Of a stretch of 29,069 bases of DNA, positions 1 to 7,856 are shown piece after piece. The stretch comes from Desulfobacteraceae bacterium (GTDB taxonomy: Bacteria; Desulfobacterota; Desulfobacteria; Desulfobacterales; SURF-15). Below the pieces are notes generated by a model. That model was not told the origin of the DNA and did not search any database. It worked only from the letters and a program-made list of their open reading frames with translations. The first letter of the stretch is position 1. Each line of letters opens with the position of its first letter. The stretch lies in assembly GCA_003599475.1 (NCBI GenBank), contig QZKK01000255.1, positions 1 through 29,069 on the forward strand, given 5' to 3'. The position numbers were made by a program, and so were the translations under genes.

Positions 1-1021
1 CCGGATCGGCGGAGATGAAACTGAAGGTGTGTAAGTCGAGATCGGACTGCTTCATATGGCGCATGGCGGACACGATGGAGGACGAGTCCACTCCCCCTGA
101 CAGGGCCGAACCCACTGGAACATCGCTTCGAAGATGAAGGTGAACATTTTTGAAAAACTCCTCCCTCGCCCGGTTCTTTGCCTCTTGGAATGACAGATTC
201 GAAGACCGGCTCAGATCCAGATCCCAGTAACGGACCGGATCGCGAATCGCATCGTCCGCAAGTGGAAGCACCACATAGTGAGCTGCCGGCACCTGCCGGA
301 TGGAAGCGAAAAGCGTGCCCGCCCCGTGGTCCGTGTATCCGAACCGAAGAAACTCATAGAGTCGCTGCGGGTCGACCTGCCGACCCACGGCTGGCAGTTC
401 GAGAAGAGACTTGATTTCGGAAGCGAAAGCGAAACCGCCGTTCCAAATGCTGTAGTACAATGGCTTTACGCCGAAGAAATCGCGCACCAGAAACATTCGC
501 CTCTCATTCAGGTCCAAAATCGCAAAGGCAAACATCCCCACAAGGCGCGGCAACGCCAGCGGGCCCCAATGCTGGTATGCGGCAAGGAGCACTTCCGTAT
601 CTGAATTGGAGAAAAAGCTGTACCCGTATGACTCGAGTTCCTTTCTAAGCTCCAGGTAATTGTAAACCTCTCCATTATAGACGATCCAGAGTTTCTTTTC
701 CCTGTTGCACATCGGTTGGTGGCCGGCCGCTGAGAGATCGATGATCGAGAGCCTGCGGTGGCCGAAGGCTAAAGTAAACGGATTTCCTGTCAAGCCGGCT
801 TGTTTGATATCGATCTCGGGAGCATAGGGTAAATTGCTCTTGTAAACCTCACCCGGGGTACTGTCGCCGCCGGCTCGAATGACGGTTCCCGATTTCGGAT
901 CGGCCAGAAGATAGCCCTCATCGTCCGGCCCCCTGTGTTTCAGGACCTCCGTCATATTCCTGATGGATTCGCGGATCGGCAGTTTTCCGTCCCGACTCAC
1001 TATTCCTGCAATGCCGCACAT
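1..1021 (-). CDS. asnB: Asparagine synthase (glutamine-hydrolysing), 3'-truncated by window edge
   Basis: Class II glutamine amidotransferase fused to an ATP-dependent synthetase; it transfers ammonia from glutamine to an aspartate-like carboxylate. The ATG at 1021 gives MCGIAGI, so Cys2 is the N-terminal nucleophile once Met is removed. Further motifs are HRGPDDEG, HRRLSIIDLS, YNGEVYNY and the PP-loop SGGVDSSS near residue 320. About 340 residues are present; the rest lies beyond base 1. An AGGAGA Shine-Dalgarno sits about 10 bases upstream. A loop of roughly 35 residues after the first glutaminase strand (AGGDSTPGEV onward) separates it from minimal AsnB proteins. AsnB homologues are common in exopolysaccharide clusters, where they may amidate a sugar acid rather than supply free asparagine; the context here fits that, but it is inference. 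Confidence 0.95.
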   Translation of the reverse strand, partial: MCGIAGIVSRDGKLPIRESIRNMTEVLKHRGPDDEGYLLADPKSGTVIRAGGDSTPGEVYKSNLPYAPEIDIKQAGLTGNPFTLAFGHRRLSIIDLSAAGHQPMCNREKKLWIVYNGEVYNYLELRKELESYGYSFFSNSDTEVLLAAYQHWGPLALPRLVGMFAFAILDLNERRMFLVRDFFGVKPLYYSIWNGGFAFASEIKSLLELPAVGRQVDPQRLYEFLRFGYTDHGAGTLFASIRQVPAAHYVVLPLADDAIRDPVRYWDLDLSRSSNLSFQEAKNRAREEFFKNVHLHLRSDVPVGSALSGGVDSSSIVSAMRHMKQSDLDLHTFSFISADP

Positions 1022-1081
1022 GATTCAGCTTTCTCCTTTTTCTTTTGGATCCTCGATATTGCCGGTGAATTGACGAAGGCG

Positions 1082-3511
1082 CTAATTTCGATGTAGTCTC
1101 TCAAGTATGACCAGGCCGTTCAAGGGCACTGCAACTTCCCGCCTGCCCTTTCCTTCCAAAGATCGCTGTTCGATAATCCTTCCGAACACGTCGTATACCA
1201 TCATGGTGGCCTGCCAAGGCTCGTCCCAGCCGTATGCGCCGCTGACGCCGGTGACGATCCTATTTTTGCCGAGCATATACCCGCTGCCCAGATATTCAGG
1301 GGTTACGGGATAAGACCGTCCGATGAACGGACTCTCCTTCCCAGGACGGAAGCAGAGCCCTCCCTTGAACAGCCGGTCGAGAAATTGATCCATGGTAAAC
1401 GGCGCCCACGTGTAGGAATAAGGAGTGGTAAGATGCAGTTCCTTCACACGGGCAGCCGATGTTGTGGTCTCAACCATCCGGGTAATGGGAAGCAGGTTTT
1501 GAGCGATTGTCTCCGGAGCACTGTTTGCATGGACAACTTTTTCTCGATCAATCAGCCTTTTAACCTGGGCCACCTTGTAATCGGAGGAGAGGAGAGAGAC
1601 GAGACCCTTCAATCTGTTGATTGTCTGCATTTCAGGATCGATATCCGCGGTGAACCCATCGAACTCCGAATATGTGTAGCGAGCATCTCCTGTCGCTGCG
1701 CTCATTTCGTCCCAATAGATGCCATCTGCACCAAGCCCCAAGAGGTGATCGATCAGCTGCTCAAAGACTTTCCCATAACTGTTCGAGGCGCTGGGATAGA
1801 TGAAATAAAGAGGGAAAAAACGGCTGTCACCGGCGTGCCGCCGAACAAGTTCGCCGTCTTGCCCCACAATCAGAGAATCTTCTAAGGAGACCGCCTGTTC
1901 GGGATCCAGTATGCTGCATACATGACTGTGGACGTAAACCAGTGCCTTTACCTCAGGCTTAATTAGATGCAATTTTTCAATGGCATTGCGCTCATCAGTT
2001 TCAAATGCCCTCAGGACAGATTCCGCTTTTGGATGCAACTGTGCAGCCCCTTTTACAATATAGGGGGCTTGGAGCTGATAGTCTTTGGGGTCGGGATTCT
2101 CCCAGAAAACCACATATGCTACATTGTTTTCCCTGATGTAGCCTCTGATGCTTTCCGGGTTGGATAGAATAATATTTCTGGGTGTTGTAAACCAGAAAGT
2201 CCCCGGCAGGGTGCCGGATATGTTCCAGTCCTTGCGGACAGTATTTATAAAATCCCAGTAGCTGTTGTGGCAGGCAGGGTACAACGTGTACCGAATCGTG
2301 TACTCACCGCCGGCTTTTTGAGAGACCACCATTTCATCCGATCGTACCAGGGCACTTCCCGCTTTCGCGTCGTATGAAAAGCTTGCCTGGAGCCTAAGCA
2401 CATCATCTTCCAGAACGAGACCGAGCCCGGCTCCGTCCATGGGAATAAAGAGAGTCGGGTTGTAGGGGCAGTTTACATCGGTAAGCGAGGGATCGTTGTC
2501 TCCTCCTAACCAGATTGTGCCATAAGTGTTTTCTGTCACCGATATTCGAATGCGAGGCATCACCACAGCAGTATCCGAATTCGGTTCAAGAAGGAATCGA
2601 TCCGATATTTCAATGCGACTTTGGGCATGGTGAATGGTTCGCTCAATCCGGTAAAAAGGTGCTTGAAGATAGACCTTCCAGGTGGATGGATCCGGTCGGG
2701 ATACTTCTTTCTTTTCTGCGTCATCCGCAAAACCAATCCATTTGCCGTCCCCCTGAGCAAAGAAGGTCTCGATCTTTGCCGTCTGTCCGTACCATCGAAC
2801 CGTCATATCTCCGGAGGGAGCTATCTTCAGATCCCAATCGAGGCTTTCTGCGCCTTGCAATTTCTGGGCGCTCTTTGCCGTGAGGGTGGTATTCTCATTC
2901 CGGAACTCGATCGAGACATCTTTAAGGACAATTTCCCCGCGTGCGTGTTGAAAATACCTTGACCCATATTTTTGGACATATCGCGCCTTCATCAGGCTTT
3001 TGAAAGTCAACGTGTTCTCCGCACCCGGTTTTATCAGATCGGTTATGTCTATTTTAAAAGCGTAAGCATCTTCGAGTGAACCCTGAGACCACCCAGGCAC
3101 CGGAACCGTGAAGTCCATTGCAAATGGGGTCAACCACCCCTCGGCGCCTTCCGTATACCAGTAACGGAGTTTGTTTTTGTGACTCCTGAAGCGAATCGGT
3201 TTGTCGATCAATCTTGGGTTCAAACGATCGCGCATGGCACCGACGCTTGCACCGTTTACGGCAACTTTGAGAAACTCCCTGCCTGTCATAGGTCGGTCAG
3301 CATCGACTCTGGCACGCCAGGTAAGAACCACATTCATGCTGCCCGCAAGCTCGGGAACATGGAGAGTAAACGCTCTGCTTCCTTCCGGTTCGATCCTTTC
3401 CTCGGCATCAGGCTCCTGGATTGGGGTGCGGGTTTGCGCATCGGCGAGGGAGAGGTCGGCAAACATCCATCCAATAAACATCGCAAGGATCATGGAATCT
3501 CGCAAATTCAT
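1082..3511 (-). CDS. Secreted protein with glycoside-hydrolase-like barrel, 809 aa
   Basis: No named family recognised with certainty. A signal peptide is visible (residues 1 to about 26, hydrophobic core MILAMFIGWMF, cleavage near ADA-QT). Residues 40-430 look beta-rich and resemble carbohydrate-binding or beta-sandwich modules. Residues 440-740 look like a TIM barrel: strands such as VAYVVFWENPD and VKALVYVHSH, and the motif GADGIYWDE (594-602), where D601/E602 sit at a strand end as acidic catalytic residues do in many glycoside hydrolases. The short C-terminal part (GSGYMLGKNRIVTGVSGAYG onward) looks like a beta domain. The start overlaps the wzz stop by 4 bases (ATGA), so translation is coupled. 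In a polysaccharide cluster a periplasmic or secreted glycosidase or lyase acting on the polymer is the likeliest role; the reaction is unknown. Confidence 0.85.
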   Translation of the reverse strand: MNLRDSMILAMFIGWMFADLSLADAQTRTPIQEPDAEERIEPEGSRAFTLHVPELAGSMNVVLTWRARVDADRPMTGREFLKVAVNGASVGAMRDRLNPRLIDKPIRFRSHKNKLRYWYTEGAEGWLTPFAMDFTVPVPGWSQGSLEDAYAFKIDITDLIKPGAENTLTFKSLMKARYVQKYGSRYFQHARGEIVLKDVSIEFRNENTTLTAKSAQKLQGAESLDWDLKIAPSGDMTVRWYGQTAKIETFFAQGDGKWIGFADDAEKKEVSRPDPSTWKVYLQAPFYRIERTIHHAQSRIEISDRFLLEPNSDTAVVMPRIRISVTENTYGTIWLGGDNDPSLTDVNCPYNPTLFIPMDGAGLGLVLEDDVLRLQASFSYDAKAGSALVRSDEMVVSQKAGGEYTIRYTLYPACHNSYWDFINTVRKDWNISGTLPGTFWFTTPRNIILSNPESIRGYIRENNVAYVVFWENPDPKDYQLQAPYIVKGAAQLHPKAESVLRAFETDERNAIEKLHLIKPEVKALVYVHSHVCSILDPEQAVSLEDSLIVGQDGELVRRHAGDSRFFPLYFIYPSASNSYGKVFEQLIDHLLGLGADGIYWDEMSAATGDARYTYSEFDGFTADIDPEMQTINRLKGLVSLLSSDYKVAQVKRLIDREKVVHANSAPETIAQNLLPITRMVETTTSAARVKELHLTTPYSYTWAPFTMDQFLDRLFKGGLCFRPGKESPFIGRSYPVTPEYLGSGYMLGKNRIVTGVSGAYGWDEPWQATMMVYDVFGRIIEQRSLEGKGRREVAVPLNGLVILERLHRN

Positions 3512-4746
3512 ACTTTTGATCGATGAACAGGAGAGTATCGGACAAACAGCTTGTATCGATCCGGGTCCGCATCTTTAAGATTCGCCATGAATTCCCTGAA
3601 AAATGCGGCGACAATGCCTATAAACAGACCAGCCGTGGCAGCCAGTAGAGCGATCAACACGCGCTGGGGTCCGGATTTTTTGTCCGGGGGTACTGCGCTG
3701 TCCAGGATCTGAATGGTATTGATATCCCTTGCTTCCTCGATCTTGGCAAGCTCGTATTGGCTGGTGACCAGTTTGAAAACCTCTTCCTGAATTTTTGCCT
3801 CCCGGGTAAGTCGGGCCAGTTGAAGGCCCAGGGAGGGAAGCTCGTTGAAAGGGATATAGAAATTTGCTTCCATCTTTCCTTCTGAGCCTGTCCGCCGGAT
3901 CAACTCGCCACCGTTTGTACCTGCTTCTATTTGTACAAGCTGATTGGTAAGCTCGGAGATCTTCGATTCCAGCCGAACGGCCTCCTTGTTCCGCACCGTA
4001 CCGAATTTCTTGAAAACCTCGAGCTCTGTCTGCGCAAGGACGATCTCCCCTTTGATTTTGGCTGCCCCCTCAATCGTTGCCTTGGCCTGCTCTTCCAAGG
4101 CTACCAACCCGTATTTCTCCTGGAACCCTTTGAGACGGCCTTCGACTTCTAACAGTTCATCTTTGACTTTTTCGAGACGCTTTTCCAAAAATACGCGCTT
4201 GAGGTGACCTTCCGTAATGTTCACATTTCGGTTGATCCGGTCCAGCTCATTTGTATATGCGTTTGCAATGTCTGCAGCCGTCTGGGCTTCTTCATCTTTG
4301 ACCGAAATACTGATGATCTGACCCTCCCCGCCTTCAATCTTCGTGTTTTTTAAAAGCTTTTGGCGGGTGCTCTCCATATACTGCTCACCATATCGCTCTT
4401 TGAGAGAAAACCGATCGATAAGCCGGTCGGTCACTGTACGGCTCTCCAGTATTCCTTTGTAGACATCTGCTGCGGAACTGCCGCCTAAAATGGCACCGGC
4501 AAAATCCCCCGCTGCATTCGCAATAATGCCGGACAGTCCAGAATCTGATTTCACGGGAATGAGCACGCGGACTGTGGCCGTATAGATATTCGGCTGGAGG
4601 TACACATAGACTCCGCCTATGATTGCCGCGAAAAAGGCCATACAGAAAATGAGCCATTTCCGTTTCATTATAACGATCAGGTAATCCAAAAGGAAAACCT
4701 CCCCGTCCCGATCTTCGACATATTGTTTGGCATTTTCCGGCTTCAT
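3508..4746 (-). CDS. Wzz/PCP-type polysaccharide chain-length regulator
   Basis: Polysaccharide co-polymerase of the inner membrane that sets polymer length with the Wzy polymerase and meets the outer-membrane export channel. Sequence signs: a short cytoplasmic N-terminus, TM1 at about 31-50, the Wzz motif TATVRVLIP, a long periplasmic coiled-coil region (about 170-330) with GNVR-like character, the proline-rich stretch VPPDKKSGPQR just before TM2 (about 363-385), and a short cytoplasmic tail. At 412 residues with no Walker motif it lacks a fused tyrosine kinase (PCP-1/PCP-2 without BY-kinase). GGGAGG lies 5 bases before the ATG. It sits 27 bases after the SQD1-like gene and overlaps the next gene by 4 bases, so it is within one operon. 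Confidence 0.92.
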   Translation of the reverse strand: MKPENAKQYVEDRDGEVFLLDYLIVIMKRKWLIFCMAFFAAIIGGVYVYLQPNIYTATVRVLIPVKSDSGLSGIIANAAGDFAGAILGGSSAADVYKGILESRTVTDRLIDRFSLKERYGEQYMESTRQKLLKNTKIEGGEGQIISISVKDEEAQTAADIANAYTNELDRINRNVNITEGHLKRVFLEKRLEKVKDELLEVEGRLKGFQEKYGLVALEEQAKATIEGAAKIKGEIVLAQTELEVFKKFGTVRNKEAVRLESKISELTNQLVQIEAGTNGGELIRRTGSEGKMEANFYIPFNELPSLGLQLARLTREAKIQEEVFKLVTSQYELAKIEEARDINTIQILDSAVPPDKKSGPQRVLIALLAATAGLFIGIVAAFFREFMANLKDADPDRYKLFVRYSPVHRSKV

Positions 4747-4773
4747 TTGAGCCTCCCAAAAAAATCGATAGGT

Positions 4774-6081
4774 TTAATGAGTTCCCGCAGTGGGAGCCGA
4801 ATAACTTTTTGCACTTGCGGCTCGCCCGAACGAATAAGGCAAAATTTCGGTAGATTCAAGAGGCATTCGTCTCAAACGCGGATAGGCCCCTCGATCCCAT
4901 GATACTCCCCGGAAGATCACATCTTTGCGGATGTTTTCTTTGTGCTGTTCGACCACCCGGAACATCTCTTCGAGCGCCTGATCCGTCAGGTAATGAGGTT
5001 CCACACCAATATTGATGAGGCCTTGATAGGCGGGATTATAGTAATGTTCTTCCGCTTCGCGCCTGGGGTTTTTCAGATGATCAATTCGGACCCTGTAGCC
5101 GAGTTTTCGTCCGACCAGTTGAACTCTTTCCGCAAGTTGGTTGGCTGAGAAAGTCTCCATGATCTGGTTGAAGATCCGAAGCTCGCCTTTCTTGGCTGAG
5201 GTTGCTGCGGACTTGTGCACGCACTGTAAGGTATCGTTAATATTGAGATACCCTCTGGTCTGCCCACCCTTGCCATAGACAGTCAGCGGATAGTCGGCAA
5301 CTGCCTGAACGATGAACCGGTTAAGGATGGTGCCGAAGATCTCATCGTAGTTGAAAAGCGTTCTCAGCCGGGCATCCATTTTCGAGGCTTCTGTTTCGAT
5401 CCCGTATACCGGTCCCTGCATCAGATCCGTGACGCGCAAGTCCCACATCCGGACCCCGAACCATAGAAGATCGGTATCCATGATCTTTGTTGTGTGGTAG
5501 ATGGAGCCGGCCTGCCGAGGGAAAAGGAACCGGTCTTTTCTCCCCTTGTGCGCGATATCGATCCACCCCTCTTCGATATCGATGTTGGGAGTGCCGTATT
5601 CGCCCATGGTGCCGAGTTTTATGATGTGGGTATCCCTGGAAAAGTCCCTTACGGCAAACACCAGATTGTTCGTCACGATAAGATTGTTGATAATGGTAAC
5701 ATTTGCGTATTTATAGTCGATGAGCGAGTAAGGGGCGGACGGCTGCTCGGCATAGTGGACGACAGTCTCCGGGACCCCGGTAAACGAATGATCTATTGCC
5801 CAGGCATATTCGGCGGAGCCGTCGAAAAAGGCCCGCATCCGCTCGGGATCCGTCAGATCGGCGATGACCACTTTGATTTGCTTACCGGTGAGCTCATGCC
5901 ATATCCTGGCCCGTTCAACTAGTGTAGGAATAGGGTAGAGCATCCCTACGCCGAGCTCGGTGCAGGCGTTTCGGCGGAAGTAGCTGTCAACCACCGTAAC
6001 CTCGTACCCTTTCTGAGAAAAGTACATGGCTGTCGGCCACCCCAGGTATCCGTCACCGCCCAATATGAGTATATGCGACAT
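4774..6081 (-). CDS. sqdB: UDP-sulfoquinovose synthase (SQD1/SqdB/Agl3 family)
   Basis: Extended short-chain dehydrogenase. SQD1-family enzymes convert UDP-glucose plus sulfite to UDP-sulfoquinovose using bound NAD. Counting from the upstream ATG at 6087, the NAD motif GGDGYLG lies at 10-16, the family signature KLGTMGEYGTPNIDIEEG at 157-174, the catalytic triad corresponds to T160, Y197 and K201 (YHTTK), and YGKGGQTRGYLNINDT and AEEHYYNP match the plant enzyme nearly word for word. The Arg of plant EQRSAPYS is Pro here (EQPSAPYS), and the C-terminus is about 30 residues longer. Two ATGs compete: 6087 and 6081. AAAGG is 7 bases before 6081 but only 1 before 6087, so 6081 is preferred. The setting in a polysaccharide operon, with no lipid glycosyltransferase nearby, suggests a glycan rather than sulfolipid role. 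Confidence 0.85.
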   Translation of the reverse strand: MSHILILGGDGYLGWPTAMYFSQKGYEVTVVDSYFRRNACTELGVGMLYPIPTLVERARIWHELTGKQIKVVIADLTDPERMRAFFDGSAEYAWAIDHSFTGVPETVVHYAEQPSAPYSLIDYKYANVTIINNLIVTNNLVFAVRDFSRDTHIIKLGTMGEYGTPNIDIEEGWIDIAHKGRKDRFLFPRQAGSIYHTTKIMDTDLLWFGVRMWDLRVTDLMQGPVYGIETEASKMDARLRTLFNYDEIFGTILNRFIVQAVADYPLTVYGKGGQTRGYLNINDTLQCVHKSAATSAKKGELRIFNQIMETFSANQLAERVQLVGRKLGYRVRIDHLKNPRREAEEHYYNPAYQGLINIGVEPHYLTDQALEEMFRVVEQHKENIRKDVIFRGVSWDRGAYPRLRRMPLESTEILPYSFGRAASAKSYSAPTAGTH

Positions 6082-6087
6082 TTTCAT

Positions 6088-6610
6088 ACCTTTATTCGAT
6101 TGAGGAGACTTTGTTATGGGAGGATAGATGGAAGAGCGAGAAGTTAAGAAGATCAGAAGTTGAGAAGATCAGATGCAAAAAGCATAGAGATAGAAGTCGG
6201 AAACCAGAAACCAGGAATTCTCGCTGTTCCGATGTCATTTTTTCGGCACCCACAGGTCATGCTTCTTCTTGTCGCAAAACCGGCACGGGGAATCAGCGCT
6301 GTATTGGGTACCCTGGTACCGGCAATTCAGGCAACCTCGGACCTCAACAGATCGAAATCCTGCCAGCAATTCGAAGGAACCCTTGTAGGCCGTTAAATCT
6401 CTAAAGTATTGAGGGGAATCCATAGTATCTATCCTCTGGTCGATGCTCACGTCTTCTTGATCTTCTCATCTTCTCAACTTCTTACTCTCGGCACTTTCGG
6501 TTTTCCGAACTCTAACTTATATCTCTGAATTCTATTCTTTCCCTCTTTCCTTCTATCCCTCTCTCCTTCTGCTCTTCTCTCTGCCCCATGCTCTTTGCTC
6601 CATGCTCTCT
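6088..6610. repeat. Gap of ~520 bases with inverted 'word' repeats flanking a small ORF
   Basis: Bases 6138-6172 on the plus strand repeat GAAGTTAAGAAGATCAGAAG-like words, followed by a GGAAACCAGAAACCAG word at about 6199-6214. Bases 6451-6484 carry the reverse complement of the same words (TTGATCTTCTCATCTTCTC then AACTTCTTA). Bases 6579-6605 hold a CCATGCTCTTTGCTCCATGC word. The two copies are inverted around the small four-cysteine ORF at 6235-6450. From 6480 to 6580 the plus strand is very pyrimidine-rich. No other gene or promoter seen. Confidence 0.75.
6235..6450 (-). CDS. Possible small zinc-ribbon-like protein, 71 aa
   Basis: Not recognised. The reading frame encodes two CxxC pairs, C40/C43 and C56/C59, spaced as in a small zinc ribbon (GCLNC then SPCRFC), ending in a basic tail (KKKHDLWVPKK). 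A second ATG (residue 10, MDSPQYF) is an alternative start; neither has a strong Shine-Dalgarno. It lies between the dehydratase and SQD1-like genes on the same strand, bracketed by inverted low-complexity repeats. The paired cysteines argue for a real gene; the poor ribosome site and the repeat surroundings argue against. It may be a remnant of a larger protein. Confidence 0.4.
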   Translation of the reverse strand: MSIDQRIDTMDSPQYFRDLTAYKGSFELLAGFRSVEVRGCLNCRYQGTQYSADSPCRFCDKKKHDLWVPKK

Positions 6611-7708
6611 TTAGTTCGCCAGACAGTGATTCGGCCAGTAGCGTTCGGCCGGGGTCCGCTTCGCGCCTGCTTCTTCATAGAGAAGCTCGTTTTCAGTCAA
6701 AAAAGCAGCCACTTCCGATTTACTTAGGGGCTTTTGGTTTCCGGAGTGATAGGGGCGGGTCACCTGGGGGGAGAGTAAATCCGCATAATCATAGGTGAGG
6801 TTGCGATAGAGACATGTAAAAGCGGGCGTCACTACAAAGTACCTGTGAAGTTCGAGCGCCCGACGTGTTTCCTCGGAGCTCATCAGCTCCTCGTACATCT
6901 TTTCGCCTGGTTTGGACCCGATCACTTCGATCTGGATATCTTCGGGCTCATAACCATAATATACCGCCATTTTTTCGATCATCACTTCTGCCAGATCAGT
7001 AATCCGAATCACCGGCATCTTGGTCACAAACACCTCTCCGCCCCGGGCCATGGAGGCCGAGTCGATGACCAACTGAACGGCTTGCTTGATGCTCATGATA
7101 AAGCGGGTCATTGCGGGATCGGTCAAAGTCACCGGGCCGCCGTGCCGGATCTGCTCTCGGAAAATCGGAATGACAGAACCTCTGGAGCCGAGCACATTTC
7201 CGAACCGTGTCGAGGCCAAAACCGGCCTTATTCCCCGATGATTGCTGTTTGCCGCTGTGATGATCCGTTCACACATCAGCTTGGAAGTGCCCATGACGTT
7301 TGTCGGGTTTACTGCTTTGTCCGAGCTTGTGAAGATGACCTTCTCGACGTTGTTTTCAAAGGCCGCGTTGATGACGTTCTGGGTTCCGATGATGTTTGTC
7401 ATGACGGCTTCAAATGGCGCCCGTTCACAGAGGATCACATGCTTGAAGGCGGCGGTATGAAATACGATATCGATTTCTTTCATCTTTCTGCTCAGAACCC
7501 CCCGGTCCCGCAGGTCTCCCAGAAAGAATGAAGCATTGCGAAATTCGGAAAATTTCTGCTCGGTAAACAGCAACTCGCTTTCGTTGTTGTCCAGGCCGAT
7601 CAACTCCTGAACCTGGTATTCCTCGAGCAGTTGGCGGACCAGTTCCCGGCCTACGGTTCCGCAGGCCCCGGTGACCAGCACTCGTTTTTCTGTAAGATCG
7701 TTTTCCAT
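6611..7708 (-). CDS. CapD/PseB-family UDP-sugar 4,6-dehydratase (Polysacc_synt_2)
   Basis: Soluble short form (365 aa) of the polysaccharide biosynthesis SDR family that includes PseB/FlaA1 and the catalytic domain of CapD/WbpM, which make 4-keto-6-deoxy sugars from UDP-GlcNAc-type substrates. The NAD motif TGACGTVG has glycines at 14, 17 and 20. The family signature TSSDKAVNPTNVMGTSK runs 127-143, with D130/K131 and the Met-x3-Lys pair M139/K143 in place of Tyr-x3-Lys. Also present are RFGNVLGSRGSV, TRFIMSI and GSKPGEKMYEEL. There is no N-terminal membrane domain. GGGAGG lies 8 bases before the ATG. The C-terminal 60 residues (after FVVTPAFT) are less conserved. It likely provides a deoxy-amino sugar precursor for the glycan. 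Confidence 0.9.
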   Translation of the reverse strand: MENDLTEKRVLVTGACGTVGRELVRQLLEEYQVQELIGLDNNESELLFTEQKFSEFRNASFFLGDLRDRGVLSRKMKEIDIVFHTAAFKHVILCERAPFEAVMTNIIGTQNVINAAFENNVEKVIFTSSDKAVNPTNVMGTSKLMCERIITAANSNHRGIRPVLASTRFGNVLGSRGSVIPIFREQIRHGGPVTLTDPAMTRFIMSIKQAVQLVIDSASMARGGEVFVTKMPVIRITDLAEVMIEKMAVYYGYEPEDIQIEVIGSKPGEKMYEELMSSEETRRALELHRYFVVTPAFTCLYRNLTYDYADLLSPQVTRPYHSGNQKPLSKSEVAAFLTENELLYEEAGAKRTPAERYWPNHCLAN

Positions 7709-7856
7709 CGTGTAATCCTCCCTTTAGTTATTCACGCAAAGGCGCAAAGACGCTAAGTTGGACAATTGAACTAGACAGGATTTATAAGGTCCATAGGATA
7801 AGAAATAAATCAGCCGCTGATTTCGCAGATACACGCTGATATTGAATTAGCTTTTC
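7709..7856. repeat. Intergenic 'word' repeats (CGCAAAGGCGCAAAGACGC; GATTTCGCAGATACACGCTGAT)
   Basis: Bases 7733-7757 (CACGCAAAGGCGCAAAGACG) and 7816-7841 (CTGATTTCGCAGATACACGC) are low-complexity phrases. A reverse-complement relative of the first lies at 7893-7918, inside the 3' end of the adjacent epimerase gene. No gene or promoter seen. Confidence 0.7.
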
